Source: an uncultured Pontibacter sp.
GTDB lineage: Bacteria > Bacteroidota > Bacteroidia > Cytophagales > Hymenobacteraceae
Assembly: GCF_947499215.1 (NCBI RefSeq)
Contig: NZ_CANMNI010000001.1
Coordinates: forward strand, 434,001 to 498,000
DNA length: 64,000 nucleotides
Direction: 5' to 3'
The notes beneath the pieces were generated by a model, which was not told the DNA's origin, made no database searches, and worked only from the letters and a program-made list of their open reading frames with translations. Each line of letters begins with the position of its first letter. Position 1 is the first letter of the stretch. The translations under genes and the position numbers were made by a program. This document shows, piece after piece, positions 51,034 through 60,064 of this stretch.

Positions 51034-52137
51034 ATGCTTATGAGTTTGCTTGACAAAATACCTACACCAGAATGGAACATCAGAAAGTATGCATACGCCT
51101 ATACCACGGCATTTCTAATTACTTACTTCTTTCATTTTCCTACTGCTCGTGCTCAAATACTGGATATTTGTAACCAAGGGACAGTCTCTGCTTATGTAGC
51201 TGGGGCTTATTATCAGCAACTGACAAATTCAGCCATAGTGGTAGGTTGGGTAGAGGTAAAGCCCGGCGATTGCGTTCGTGTCACCAGACACCTAATACCA
51301 TCGGGCTGGAGCGTTGGCAGACTCCAAAGGTTTTATTACGGCATTATGATTCAGAATGGGAAAGGAGAATGGGGAATGTATAATGCCCAGCCCCTGAACA
51401 ACCGCAATAGCCGACTACGCCCTACGGACCAAGTCTTTTGTGTAAACCCAAAGAAGAACTTCAGGAAGAATGGTAAGATGTCAGCCTTGGTGAACTGCTC
51501 GAGTGAGGAACAACTTGGCAAGTTCAGTGGATATTTTGATGGAAAAAACGAAACAATCATTACGTATGAGTTTGCGATATACCCAACTCGTTCGTCTAAA
51601 ATCATCCCATTCGAAAATACTACTACCTCTGGAGAAAACAGCAGCAATTCAGCCAACAGTGAGAACCCTTCAGAAAGGCTACTTTTTGAGAGAGCTGTTC
51701 CTAAAATCGTGAACCGGTTAATTCAAGAATCTCCAACAGGCTTCGCTTCAATCAAAGGCCAACCATCCGCAAACTCACCTAATTGGCCTTCCCGGCAAGG
51801 GCACGAATCACGGGTTGAGCTTCCTGATTTAGAAACCTTTGTGCACGAAGCTAAAATATGGGACAGTGGCGATGGCAATGTTGCACACGAAATAACCTAT
51901 ATCTACGACAAAGACATTGGTGCATTTGGTTTAAGTTACTTTCATAGAATCAAAGATATCATTGACAAAAGTATTCCAGAGCATTGGAAAAGGGAAGAGG
52001 CCTCCAATCAGAAGGAAATATTTTACAAATGGTGCGACACAGAAAAACATAATAGGTCCTTCTGGCTGTATTCCGACAGAAAGCGAACCTTCAAATTCAT
52101 TACACTACACACAGACAATGCCACACCTTGCAATTAA
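51034..52137 (+). CDS. Exported protein with a DUF1036-like domain
   Basis: 367 residues. A hydrophobic segment (about 22-42) looks like a signal peptide or anchor. The N-terminal domain ICNQGTVSAYVAGAYYQ and VGWVEVKPGDCVRV resembles DUF1036 (CNxT...GWxxxxPGxC). The C-terminal half (about 200-367) is soluble, with three cysteines, and shows no known domain. Codon use is AT-richer than average. It lies between the direct repeats. Function unknown. Confidence 0.55.
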   Translation: MLMSLLDKIPTPEWNIRKYAYAYTTAFLITYFFHFPTARAQILDICNQGTVSAYVAGAYYQQLTNSAIVVGWVEVKPGDCVRVTRHLIPSGWSVGRLQRFYYGIMIQNGKGEWGMYNAQPLNNRNSRLRPTDQVFCVNPKKNFRKNGKMSALVNCSSEEQLGKFSGYFDGKNETIITYEFAIYPTRSSKIIPFENTTTSGENSSNSANSENPSERLLFERAVPKIVNRLIQESPTGFASIKGQPSANSPNWPSRQGHESRVELPDLETFVHEAKIWDSGDGNVAHEITYIYDKDIGAFGLSYFHRIKDIIDKSIPEHWKREEASNQKEIFYKWCDTEKHNRSFWLYSDRKRTFKFITLHTDNATPCN

Positions 52138-52174
52138 CAGGTTGATTAAGAGTAGGCTATTTAAATAGCAAAAC

Positions 52175-52215
52175 CCCTATACTTTCTCCCCAATTTTTCC
52201 TAAACTGCATACCAT
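52175..52215 (+). repeat. 41-bp direct repeat, right copy
   Basis: Near-copy of 49919-49959 (4 mismatches). It ends 28 nt before the start of the restriction-modification gene, so it probably overlaps that gene's promoter. Confidence 0.8.
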
Positions 52216-52243
52216 AAAACTGCATTGCATAAGGAAACAAACC

Positions 52244-55200
52244 ATGCCCCACACCCCTACCCCGGCCATTCAATCCTTCATCACCCGTTGGAAAGCTTCC
52301 GGCGCTTCGGAACGTGCTAATTACCAGTTGTTTTTGTCGGAGTTGTGCGAGTTGCTAGGCGTGGAGAAACCGCGGCCGGCTTCGGATAAGGTGCACGAGG
52401 CGACCTATACCTTTGAGCGGCCCGTGGTATTTGATGATGGGGAGGGCAAGACGAGCACCAACTTTATAGACCTGTACAAGAAGGACTGCTTTGTGCTGGA
52501 GGCCAAGCAGGGCGCTGACAAAGCAGGTATAACCGAGGCCGAGCAGCTGGGTGGCGAGCGTGTGAAAACCAAAACCGGCACCGCTACCCGCGAGACCCGT
52601 ACTTGGGAGCGCGAAATGAAAAAGGCCAAGGAACAGGCCCTGCGCTATGCCCGCTCCCTGCCGACTACCGAGGGATGGCCGCCTTTTCTGGCTGTGGTGG
52701 ATGTGGGCTATTGTATCGATCTGTACGCTGACTTTGCGCGGCAGGGCAAGACCTATGTGCCTTTCCCCGATCCGCAGAACTATAGAATTACCCTCGACGA
52801 ACTGCACCGCACCGAGGTGCGCGAGCGCCTGCGCCTGCTCTTTACCGAGCCGCTTGAGCTGGACCCGAGCCGCCGTGCAGCCCGTGTTACCAGAGAGCTG
52901 GCCGAGCGACTGGCGAAGCTGGCTTCCTCGCTCGAAGGGGCGGGCCACTCGCCCGAGCAGGTGTCGGGTTTCCTGATGCGCTGCCTCTTTACCATGTTTG
53001 CCGAGGATGTGCAGCTGCTGCCCGACAACTCCTTCACGAAACTGCTACAGGACTACCGCCACAACATACAGCACTTCCCGGATGCGCTCCGGGCGCTGTG
53101 GCTGAACATGGACAAAGGCGGTTTCGATCCGGCCCTGCGTACGGTAATTCCGCAGTTCAACGGCTATCTGTTTAAAGAGCCCGAGGCGCTGCCGATTTCG
53201 GAGGCGCAGCTGGATTTGCTGATACTGGCTGCCGAAGCCGACTGGGCCGAGGTGGAGCCTGCCATTTTCGGTACTTTGCTGGAGCGGGCGCTGCAGCCGC
53301 GCGAGCGCCACAAACTGGGTGCCCACTACACGCCTCGCGCCTACGTGGAGCGCCTTGTGATGCCGACCGTCATTGAGCCGCTGCGCGAAGAGTGGGAAGC
53401 GGCCCGCACGGCTTCTGCCATTCTCGAAGACGCTGGCGACGAAGTCGGAGCCCGCAAAGAGATCGACAATTTCCACCGCCGCCTGTGCTCGGTGCGCGTG
53501 CTCGACCCGGCCTGCGGAAGCGGCAATTTCCTGTACGTGACGCTGGAGCACCTCAAGCGACTGGAGGGTGAAGTGCGCGAGCACCTCGACCATTTCCCGG
53601 GGCAGCAAACCCTCGACATGACGGGCGGCTATACCGTAACGCCAGCTCAGTTGCTGGGGCTGGAAGTCAACCCACGGGCAGCGGCCATCGCCGATGTGGT
53701 GCTTTGGATCGGCTACCTGCAGTGGCACTTCCGGGCGCACGGTTCGGCTACCCGCCTCAGCAACCCGATTTTGCGCGAGTACGGCAACATCAAACAGCAG
53801 GACGCGGTACTGAGCTATACGAACCGCAAACAACGACTCGACGCCAACGGACAGCCCGTTACCCGTTGGGACGGCCACAGCACCAAACCGCACCCGGTTA
53901 CCGGACAGGAAGTGCCCGACGAAACCGCCTGCACCATCGTCTACGATTACCTCGACCCCAAACCTGCTTCATGGCCCGAAGCCGATTTTATTGTTGGCAA
54001 TCCGCCGTTTATTGGTCCTGGTAAAATGCGCGAAGCATTAGGTGATGGCTACACCGAAGCACTCCGCAAGGTATACAAAGGCGCTGTACCTGAAAGTGCC
54101 GACTTCGTGATGTTCTGGTGGCACAAGGCCGCTGAAATTGTTCGTGCCGGAAAGGCTGAACGCTTCGGCTTCATCACCACGAACAGTATAAAACAGACCT
54201 TCAACCGCCGCGTGATGGAAGCACAAATGCAGGCTAACCCTTCGCTTTCCATCACACTTGCAATACCCGACCATCCGTGGGTAGATAGTGCCGACGGTGC
54301 AGCAGTAGATATTGCTATGACTGTTGCTGAAACTGGCAAAATCAACGGGAGAGTTTTAACAGTTATATCTGAAACAAAAACAGAAGGCTTGGAAGTGCTA
54401 GTAAGCTTTAATGAGAAAGATGGTTCTATTCAGTCTGACTTAACAGTTGGAGCAGCTGTAGCTAGCGCAAAGGCTTTAAAAGCTAATTCCGATATGAGTA
54501 ATAAGGGTGTCTTATTAATCGGTTCGGGATTTATAATTACACCTGAAAAAGCTATAGAACTTGGTTTAGGAATAATACCAGAAACCGAAAAGATAATATC
54601 CGATTACAGAAACGGTAAGGATTTACTTGCTTCACCAAGAGATGTTAAAGTGATTGATTTATATGGCTATACTTCAAATGAAGTCAGAATTAAATTTCCC
54701 AAAGTCTATCAGCATATATTGGAGAATGTTAAGCCTGAAAGAGATCAAAACAAACGAGCTTCACGACGAGAGAAATGGTGGTTATTTGGAGAGACCAACC
54801 CAAAGCTTAGAAGTATGATTAATGGGCTTGATAGCTATATAGTAACAGTTGAGACTTCTAAGCATAGAGCTTTTATCAAGCTAGACAAGAGTATAAAACC
54901 TGATAATAAGCTTGTTGTCATAGCTCTACAAGATGATTATCATTTTGGTGTACTAAGTAGCAAAATTCATGTAACATGGGCCTTAGCTGCTGGTAGCACT
55001 TTAGAAGACAGGCCGGTTTATGTCAAGAGCACATGCTTTGAGACCTTCCCCTTCCCTACCCCAACCGAAGCCCAAAGAGAGCAGATTCGAGGTATAGCCG
55101 AGCAGCTGGACGCGCACCGCAAGCAGCGGCAGGCGCAGCACCTTACGCTCACCATCACCGACATGTATAACGTGCTCGAGAAACTACGATCGGGTGAGGC

Positions 55201-55711
55201 CCTTTCGGCCAAAGAGCAGAAAATCCACGAGCAGGGGCTGGTGAGTATTTTGCTGCAACTCCACACCGAACTCGACGCCGCCGTGTCCGCCGCCTACGGC
55301 TGGCCCGCCAACCTGCCCGAAGAGGAAATACTGGAGCGCCTCGTAGCCCTCAACAAAGAACGCGCCGCCGAAGAGGCACGCGGACTTGTGCGCTGGCTTC
55401 GTCCCGAGTACCAGAATCCGCAGGGCACGCAGCAAACCGAGATCGGCCTGAGCACTAAAACCAAAGCCGCCAAAGCCACCGCCAAAGAGGTGCTGGCCTG
55501 GCCAAAAACGCTATCGGAACAGGCGCAAGCCGTACAACGCGCCTTGCAGCTGCACGAGCGTCCGGCCACAGCCGAAGACCTGCTTTTCCAGTTTAAGCCC
55601 GTTGCCAAGCCGCAGCAAGGCCAGCGCCTCCAGCAAATCGACAGCCTGCTGCAAACGCTTCATGGCTTGGGTTTATTAAGGAAAACGGAGCAGGAGCAGT
55701 ATGTGAAGTAA
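52244..55711 (+). CDS. Type IIL (MmeI-like) restriction-modification enzyme
   Basis: 1155-residue single-chain restriction endonuclease and adenine methyltransferase. The N-terminal nuclease has the D-(x)n-ExK site in [18 protein letters not shown] (about 75-92). A helical spacer covers about 180-380. The methyltransferase part holds motif [11 protein letters not shown] near residue 420 and motif IV NPPF near 585. The target-recognition region covers about 640-940, followed by a C-terminal helical domain. Codons in residues about 700-920 are AT-rich, unlike the GC-rich flanks, which points to replacement of the specificity region. No partner gene is needed in this type. Start: first ATG, 28 nt after a direct repeat. 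Confidence 0.9.
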   Translation: MPHTPTPAIQSFITRWKASGASERANYQLFLSELCELLGVEKPRPASDKVHEATYTFERPVVFDDGEGKTSTNFIDLYKKDCFVLEAKQGADKAGITEAEQLGGERVKTKTGTATRETRTWEREMKKAKEQALRYARSLPTTEGWPPFLAVVDVGYCIDLYADFARQGKTYVPFPDPQNYRITLDELHRTEVRERLRLLFTEPLELDPSRRAARVTRELAERLAKLASSLEGAGHSPEQVSGFLMRCLFTMFAEDVQLLPDNSFTKLLQDYRHNIQHFPDALRALWLNMDKGGFDPALRTVIPQFNGYLFKEPEALPISEAQLDLLILAAEADWAEVEPAIFGTLLERALQPRERHKLGAHYTPRAYVERLVMPTVIEPLREEWEAARTASAILEDAGDEVGARKEIDNFHRRLCSVRVLDPACGSGNFLYVTLEHLKRLEGEVREHLDHFPGQQTLDMTGGYTVTPAQLLGLEVNPRAAAIADVVLWIGYLQWHFRAHGSATRLSNPILREYGNIKQQDAVLSYTNRKQRLDANGQPVTRWDGHSTKPHPVTGQEVPDETACTIVYDYLDPKPASWPEADFIVGNPPFIGPGKMREALGDGYTEALRKVYKGAVPESADFVMFWWHKAAEIVRAGKAERFGFITTNSIKQTFNRRVMEAQMQANPSLSITLAIPDHPWVDSADGAAVDIAMTVAETGKINGRVLTVISETKTEGLEVLVSFNEKDGSIQSDLTVGAAVASAKALKANSDMSNKGVLLIGSGFIITPEKAIELGLGIIPETEKIISDYRNGKDLLASPRDVKVIDLYGYTSNEVRIKFPKVYQHILENVKPERDQNKRASRREKWWLFGETNPKLRSMINGLDSYIVTVETSKHRAFIKLDKSIKPDNKLVVIALQDDYHFGVLSSKIHVTWALAAGSTLEDRPVYVKSTCFETFPFPTPTEAQREQIRGIAEQLDAHRKQRQAQHLTLTITDMYNVLEKLRSGEALSAKEQKIHEQGLVSILLQLHTELDAAVSAAYGWPANLPEEEILERLVALNKERAAEEARGLVRWLRPEYQNPQGTQQTEIGLSTKTKAAKATAKEVLAWPKTLSEQAQAVQRALQLHERPATAEDLLFQFKPVAKPQQGQRLQQIDSLLQTLHGLGLLRKTEQEQYVK

Positions 55712-55732
55712 GCTCCCGTTGCCCCTACCAAG

Positions 55733-55754
55733 GGCAGAACCGTTAAGTTCTGCC
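55733..55754. repeat. Intergenic hairpin GGCAGAAC-CGTTAA-GTTCTGCC
   Basis: Perfect 8-bp stem with a 6-nt loop between the convergent restriction-modification and small lipoprotein genes. It may be part of a dispersed intergenic repeat and could act as a terminator, though no T-run follows. Confidence 0.5.
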
Positions 55755-55797
55755 TACCGAGGTGTAGCGGTAGAGTAATCCGCCGCTTATTGCGCCC

Positions 55798-56064
55798 TTA
55801 TTTAGAGAGTTCTTCGATGATCCGACGCTTCACGCCGCGCTCTATTTCGCGCTCAACGTTTATCGTATCGACCGCACCGATCTTGTTCGCCAGCGAGTCG
55901 ATACCGGTGTAGCGTTCCAGCTCCTTGTTGGCGGTGTGGTGCAGCGAGTCAAGGGCCATGTTGGCACCGGATTCCACTACATTGTAAAGGGTGTCTTGCA
56001 AATTATTGTCTGAGGAGCAGGCTGTAGCGGATACAGCAATCGCCACATAAAGTAATTTCTTCAT
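55798..56064 (-). CDS. Small lipoprotein
   Basis: 88 residues from the ATG at 56064 (MKKLLYVAIAVSATACSS); the frame is open upstream, but this start gives a clean signal peptide with lipobox ATAC. The mature part is charged and alpha-helical (MALDSLHHTANKELERYTGI, REIERGVKRRIIEEL), similar to a coiled coil. No family recognised. It stands alone and converges with the restriction-modification gene. Confidence 0.65.
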   Translation of the reverse strand: MKKLLYVAIAVSATACSSDNNLQDTLYNVVESGANMALDSLHHTANKELERYTGIDSLANKIGAVDTINVEREIERGVKRRIIEELSK

Positions 56065-56301
56065 TATTTTTTTAATAGTCATGGCTAAGATACCACTATA
56101 ACCGGCATGTACCATACCAACGAATAGTAGTAGCCCCCAACAAACCTTTATTAATTACAAACAACTAAAATAGCAACCTATAAAGCAGGTATAGCCAGCC
56201 AGATGCACAGCGGTCAAACAGGGCGGACGCCTCGACCCAAAGCTGACCTACAGCCGGTAATAATACTTTCAGAAAAGCCAAGCGTCTTTTAAAAACAAGA
56301 A

Positions 56302-56359
56302 AGGGCCAGTTCGAAAAGGCAAAACCAATTATCGGCTTATACCTCCACAAACTGGCCCT
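56302..56359 (-). terminator. Probable terminator of the 56.4-kb minus-strand gene
   Basis: AGGGCCAGTT (56302-56311) and AACTGGCCCT (56350-56359) form a 10-bp stem with a 38-nt loop. On the minus strand it is followed by TTCTTGTTTTT. Confidence 0.5.
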
Positions 56360-56389
56360 CCTGTTTGCAGCCTGATCGCTGCTTTCGTA

Positions 56390-56884
56390 TTACACTTTTA
56401 CTGCCTGCGGTGTTACTACTGCGCTTTGCAAAATCGCATTCCACTTCTCAGCCAAAGGCAGCTCGTTGCTCAGCATCATGCTGCCCTCCTTGGTATAAAA
56501 CGGCAGGTATAGCTCCGGCGCTTTCGCACCATGCAGGGACACGCGCAACCCGATGCTGTCGATAATGCGGTTGCCGTTGACCTCGCGGTACATGTTTTCG
56601 ACCGTGCTTCTGCGCACCGTTCCCAAGTCAATCAACACCTCCTGCGGATCTACCGCATCGTTGTGCCAATAATAGAGTTTGCCTTTTGTCTCATCCAGTC
56701 CGATGCCGTACTGCTCGTTCCAAAGATCATGTTTGCTGAGGTGCAGGCCCTGCTGCTCGGCGGCCGCCAAAAAGACCTTCAAGGCTTTGTTGGTTTGCCC
56801 CGTCTGCATGCGTTGAATATAAAAAATAGGCACTAAAAAGGCCCCTAGGCACAGTAAGCCCAATATGATTGTTTCGAAATCCAT
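56390..56884 (-). CDS. Hypothetical membrane-anchored protein
   Basis: 164 residues. One N-terminal membrane helix (about 4-24) with the short sequence FYIQRMQTGQTNKALKVFLAAAEQQGLHLSKHDLWNEQYGIGLDE, seen here as a helix followed by a beta-rich domain with YYW, LGTVRRSTVEN and LYLPFY. It resembles small cytosolic PH-like or photosystem-style folds, but no family is firmly recognised. Stands alone. Function unknown. Confidence 0.6.
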   Translation of the reverse strand: MDFETIILGLLCLGAFLVPIFYIQRMQTGQTNKALKVFLAAAEQQGLHLSKHDLWNEQYGIGLDETKGKLYYWHNDAVDPQEVLIDLGTVRRSTVENMYREVNGNRIIDSIGLRVSLHGAKAPELYLPFYTKEGSMMLSNELPLAEKWNAILQSAVVTPQAVKV

Positions 56885-57015
56885 TTTTCTCTTCTCTTTA
56901 AAAAACTAAAAATTAACAGGCAGAAAGGTATAGCGCTCCTCAACTTGTTGAGCCTATACCAATCTGATTTACCTTCCGGGCTATACCCGGCGGGTGCTAC
57001 AAAAAGAAAAGGGAA

Positions 57016-57453
57016 TTACCAGAAATAATGGAAAGGGAAAATGATGTCGAGGGTCCTGAGTCCGGGACTGAACCGCTCGGCGCGTTGCAGGTACAGTGTC
57101 GTCCGCAGCCTTAGCCTGAACTCCAGCGCCTCTGCAAACGACTGAAAGCCGTTGGAGCTGTGCTTGAGCGATGCCGTGGGCCTTGGTTGCAATACCCGCA
57201 CCTGCTCCTCCGCCTGCAACAGACCCGGCGAATGGTATAGCTCGCCTTTGTCCACACGCGCCAGTTCGCCCTGCGCGGCCGGAGCGTGCAGCTCCGTTGC
57301 AGAGACTTCCACAGCCATTCCCTGCTGCCAACCGAAGCAGGCAAAAAAGAGCGTGAGCGTGAGCAGGATATTTTTAACGGCGTAAGGCACGATGCAAATT
57401 ACATGGAATAACAATACGTGATGATGTGCGGCCCAAATAAATTTAGAGAACAT
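57016..57453 (-). CDS. Hypothetical exported protein
   Basis: About 145 residues from the ATG at 57453 (a TTG lies five codons earlier, and a GTG about 22 codons later would give a tidier signal peptide ending QGMA). A hydrophobic segment NILLTLTLFFACFGW is followed by a basic mature part (RLRLRTTLYLQRAERF) that ends FPFHYFW. No family recognised. The start is uncertain. Confidence 0.5.
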   Translation of the reverse strand: MFSKFIWAAHHHVLLFHVICIVPYAVKNILLTLTLFFACFGWQQGMAVEVSATELHAPAAQGELARVDKGELYHSPGLLQAEEQVRVLQPRPTASLKHSSNGFQSFAEALEFRLRLRTTLYLQRAERFSPGLRTLDIIFPFHYFW

Positions 57454-57601
57454 AGTTAATTGAGCCAAAAGCGGTTAGATTAGGATATACCTTTCTTTTA
57501 ATTCAACAATCATTTCATTATCAGCGTAATAAAATCAGCAACGCGAAGCCGCCAGTAGGCGGTGCTGCAAACGCATTAGAAGCGCATAAACAAAAAGCGA
57601 A

Positions 57602-57796
57602 ATGACTGAGATAAGAATTGAAAAAAAGAAAAAGCCGGTATGGCCATGGATCCTGTTGGTGGTGATACTACTCCTGCTGGGCTGGGCTATTTATGAACTG
57701 GTAGTGGAAAATGAAATGGCGCATGTGCCGCTTGCGCCTCCTGCCTTGGTGCACACGCCAAGCCCTGAACTGACACTTGAACAAGCAAGAACCTAA
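57602..57796 (+). CDS. Small single-span membrane protein
   Basis: 64 residues: a basic N-terminus (EKKKKP), one membrane helix (WPWILLVVILLLLGWAIYELV) and a short outer tail rich in Pro/Ala/His. It precedes the PRC-barrel gene by 10 nt, so they are probably co-transcribed. Small proteins of this kind are often found beside PRC-barrel stress proteins in Bacteroidota (recollection, not checked). Confidence 0.6.
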   Translation: MTEIRIEKKKKPVWPWILLVVILLLLGWAIYELVVENEMAHVPLAPPALVHTPSPELTLEQART

Positions 57797-57806
57797 ACAG
57801 ACTGCT

Positions 57807-58577
57807 ATGAACGACAACGATTTGAGAAATGAACGGCTGGTGCCTTTGAGCGAACTCAAAGATTACCAAGTGGCCAAAGACAATACCGACGTGACCGGTT
57901 GGCGCGTAGTGGGCGCCGACGGGGAGAAACTCGGCGATGTAAAAGACCTGATCGTGGACATGGACGCCATGAAAGTCCGCTACCTCTCGGTGCTGGGCGA
58001 CCACCGCTTCTTCGACCGAGACCGCGACACCTACATGCTCGTGCCCATAGGGGCGGCTGCCCTCGACCGCAAAGGCAAGAACATCTTCCTCGCCTCTGTT
58101 GACTCCGCCAGTGTCAGCCGCTATCCGGTATACCCGGGCGGCCCTATCTCGCCGGACTACGAGTACGCCGTACGCGACAACTTCCGCAGAGCCCACAACG
58201 ACACCATCGGTGAATCTTCGGATTACAAGACCGAGTTTGACGATGCCGTGAACAGGCAGCCGGACAGTAACCGCCGCATCAGCGATGACTTTTACAATGA
58301 CGAGACCTACAATGCGGACCGCTTCTATACCTCTAATGTAACGACGCATGACCGGGACAGAGACAGAGACAGAGACAGAGACAGAGACAGAGACCGGGAC
58401 CTAGACGAACCTCGCCGAACCGTGACCGATCATTCAGACGCTTCCCACCGGGAGCCCCGCATCAAGCCTGTAGAAGACTCCATTACCACCATAGAGCGCT
58501 TGGAGGACCTGCGTGACAGAGGCTCCATCACCGAGGAGGAGTTCATTCTGCTCAAGAAAAGAGCCCTCGACTCCTAG
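57807..58577 (+). CDS. PRC-barrel protein with C-terminal SHOCT-like motif
   Basis: About 256 residues from the ATG at 57807 (MNDNDLRNERL). The N-terminal PRC-barrel domain covers about 8-95 (GWRVVGADGEKLGDVKDLIVDMDAMKVRYLSV, with the typical G-x-x-I/V-G-x-V pattern). A long acidic/polar linker contains a DR-repeat (eight near-identical Asp-Arg pairs at about 181-199). The C-terminal SHOCT-like motif IERLEDLRDRGSITEEEFILLKKRAL closes it. PRC-barrel proteins bind proteins or RNA and are commonly stress-induced. The DR repeat is encoded by a GACAGA tandem array. Confidence 0.8.
   Translation: MNDNDLRNERLVPLSELKDYQVAKDNTDVTGWRVVGADGEKLGDVKDLIVDMDAMKVRYLSVLGDHRFFDRDRDTYMLVPIGAAALDRKGKNIFLASVDSASVSRYPVYPGGPISPDYEYAVRDNFRRAHNDTIGESSDYKTEFDDAVNRQPDSNRRISDDFYNDETYNADRFYTSNVTTHDRDRDRDRDRDRDRDRDLDEPRRTVTDHSDASHREPRIKPVEDSITTIERLEDLRDRGSITEEEFILLKKRALDS
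58349..58400 (+). repeat. GACAGA tandem repeat inside the PRC-barrel gene
   Basis: Several consecutive GACAGA hexamers flanked by GACCGGGAC variants. It is in frame, so copy-number change would lengthen or shorten the Asp-Arg run without shifting the frame. Confidence 0.85.
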
Positions 58578-58607
58578 GCCACTCGCGTATGAAAGGCAAA
58601 CAAATAG

Positions 58608-58640
58608 AGCCGCACCACCACACCGTGCGGCTTTGTTGTT
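58608..58640 (+). terminator. Rho-independent terminator
   Basis: AGCCGCAC (58608-58615) / GTGCGGCT (58625-58632) followed by TTGTTGTTT, after the PRC-barrel gene. Confidence 0.85.
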
Positions 58641-58727
58641 TCCGGTCTCAAAGAACATATTCAAAACAATTTAGTACAACAAGGAATTAAACCTTGTATA
58701 GACACCGACCACTTAAAGCAAAACACT

Positions 58728-59990
58728 ATGAAACTATCTAGACTCATCGTCTTTTCGGCTCTCGGGATGGCGACCATGGGGGCCTCCTGCAGCGAAGACA
58801 CGACCCGACAGCAGGACAGCGACCGACAGGAGCCTGTAGCCAGCCAAGAGGATTGCCAGCCGATCGATATGGGCGACCCTAACTCACCTGAGCAAAGACC
58901 GACCTTCGAGGGCCAGACCCGCGCCTGCGAAATGACCTCCGAAACACAATTTGATGTGCAGGTGCTCACCACCAATTTGGATAAGCCTTGGGCCGTGGAG
59001 CCACTGCCGGACGGTGACCTCCTAGTCACAGAAAAACCCGGACGCATGCGCATCGTGTCGGCATCCGGCCAAATCGGCAACCCGATAGCAGGGGTGCCGG
59101 AGGTAGACTCCCGTGGACAGGGCGGTCTGTTGGATGTGGCCCTTGGTCCTGACTTTGGCTCCGACCGCATGCTCTACTGGAGCTATTCAGAACCTAGAAG
59201 AGGTGGCAACGCGACCAGTGTGGCCCGCGGCAAACTAAGCGACGACCGCAGCCGACTGGAGAACGTGGAGGTAATTTTTCAGGCCTTGCCCACCTACAAC
59301 GGCACCATGCACTATGGCTCCCGTCTGGCTTTCGGTCCGGATGGCATGCTCTACGTGACCTTGGGTGAGCGCTCCGACAAGGAGATTCGTCCGCAGGCCC
59401 AGCAGATGAACAGCCACATGGGCAAGCTCATCCGCATAGCGCCGGATGGCAAAGTGCCGAACGACAATCCGTTTGTGAATCAGGAAAACACCCTGCCTGA
59501 GATCTGGACTGCCGGTCACCGCAATGTGCAGTCGGCAGCCTTTAACAGCGAAGGACAATTGTGGATCGTGGAGATGGGTCCGCAGGGTGGCGATGAACTG
59601 AACCTGATCAAGAAAGGCGAAAACTACGGCTGGCCTGTGGTAACCTTTGGCGAGGAATACTCAGGCGCGCCGGTACCCAATTCCGTGACCACCAAAGAGG
59701 GCTTCGTGGACCCGGTATACTACTGGGATCCGGTGATCGCTCCGTCCGGTGCGCAGTTCTACACCGGCAATGCCTTCCCGGAGTGGAAAGGTAATTTGTT
59801 TGTGGGCGGTCTGCGCTCTCAGGTACTGGTAAGACTCAAGATTGAGGACAACCGTGTGACCGGCGAAGAGCACCTGCTCGGCGACCGCAAGCAGCGCATA
59901 CGCGATGTGCGCCAAGGCCCGGACGGCGCCCTATACCTTGTGACCGACCAGCAGAAAGGAGAGCTTTGGAAGATCACACCTCGACAGTAA
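58728..59990 (+). CDS. PQQ-dependent sugar (aldose) dehydrogenase, lipoprotein
   Basis: 420 residues. Lipobox GASC (residue about 21), so probably a lipid-anchored periplasmic enzyme. Typical six-bladed propeller sequences are LDKPWAVEPLPDGDLLVTEKPGRM near residue 85, GQGGLLDVALGPDF near 126, HYGSRLAFGPDGMLYVTLGERSD near 196, GHRNVQSAAF near 263 and GENYGWPVVTFGEEYSG near 302. It matches the soluble glucose/sorbosone dehydrogenase (YliI-type) family, which uses PQQ. Stands alone. No PQQ synthesis genes are in the window. Ends in a perfect 40-bp palindromic terminator. Confidence 0.92.
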   Translation: MKLSRLIVFSALGMATMGASCSEDTTRQQDSDRQEPVASQEDCQPIDMGDPNSPEQRPTFEGQTRACEMTSETQFDVQVLTTNLDKPWAVEPLPDGDLLVTEKPGRMRIVSASGQIGNPIAGVPEVDSRGQGGLLDVALGPDFGSDRMLYWSYSEPRRGGNATSVARGKLSDDRSRLENVEVIFQALPTYNGTMHYGSRLAFGPDGMLYVTLGERSDKEIRPQAQQMNSHMGKLIRIAPDGKVPNDNPFVNQENTLPEIWTAGHRNVQSAAFNSEGQLWIVEMGPQGGDELNLIKKGENYGWPVVTFGEEYSGAPVPNSVTTKEGFVDPVYYWDPVIAPSGAQFYTGNAFPEWKGNLFVGGLRSQVLVRLKIEDNRVTGEEHLLGDRKQRIRDVRQGPDGALYLVTDQQKGELWKITPRQ

Positions 59991-60008
59991 GCAAAACTAA
60001 AAAAGCAT

Positions 60009-60048
60009 AAAAGCAAAAGGACAGGCCTAGGCCTGTCCTTTTGCTTTT
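60009..60048. terminator. Bidirectional terminator, perfect 40-bp palindrome
   Basis: 60009-60048 is a perfect palindrome centred on GGCCTAGGCC, with AAAAGCAAAAGG outer arms. It lies between the convergent dehydrogenase and DUF2911 genes. Confidence 0.85.
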
Positions 60049-60064
60049 CATATGATCCGGCAGC

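Noticed and set aside
52244..55711. Restriction-modification gene as part of a type I, BREX or DISARM system
   Set aside because: Nuclease, methyltransferase and specificity parts are in one chain, and no HsdR/HsdS, PglX partners or helicase genes are adjacent.
58349..58400. Tandem GACAGA units as a CRISPR-like array
   Set aside because: Units are 6 bp, have no spacers and are in frame within a gene.
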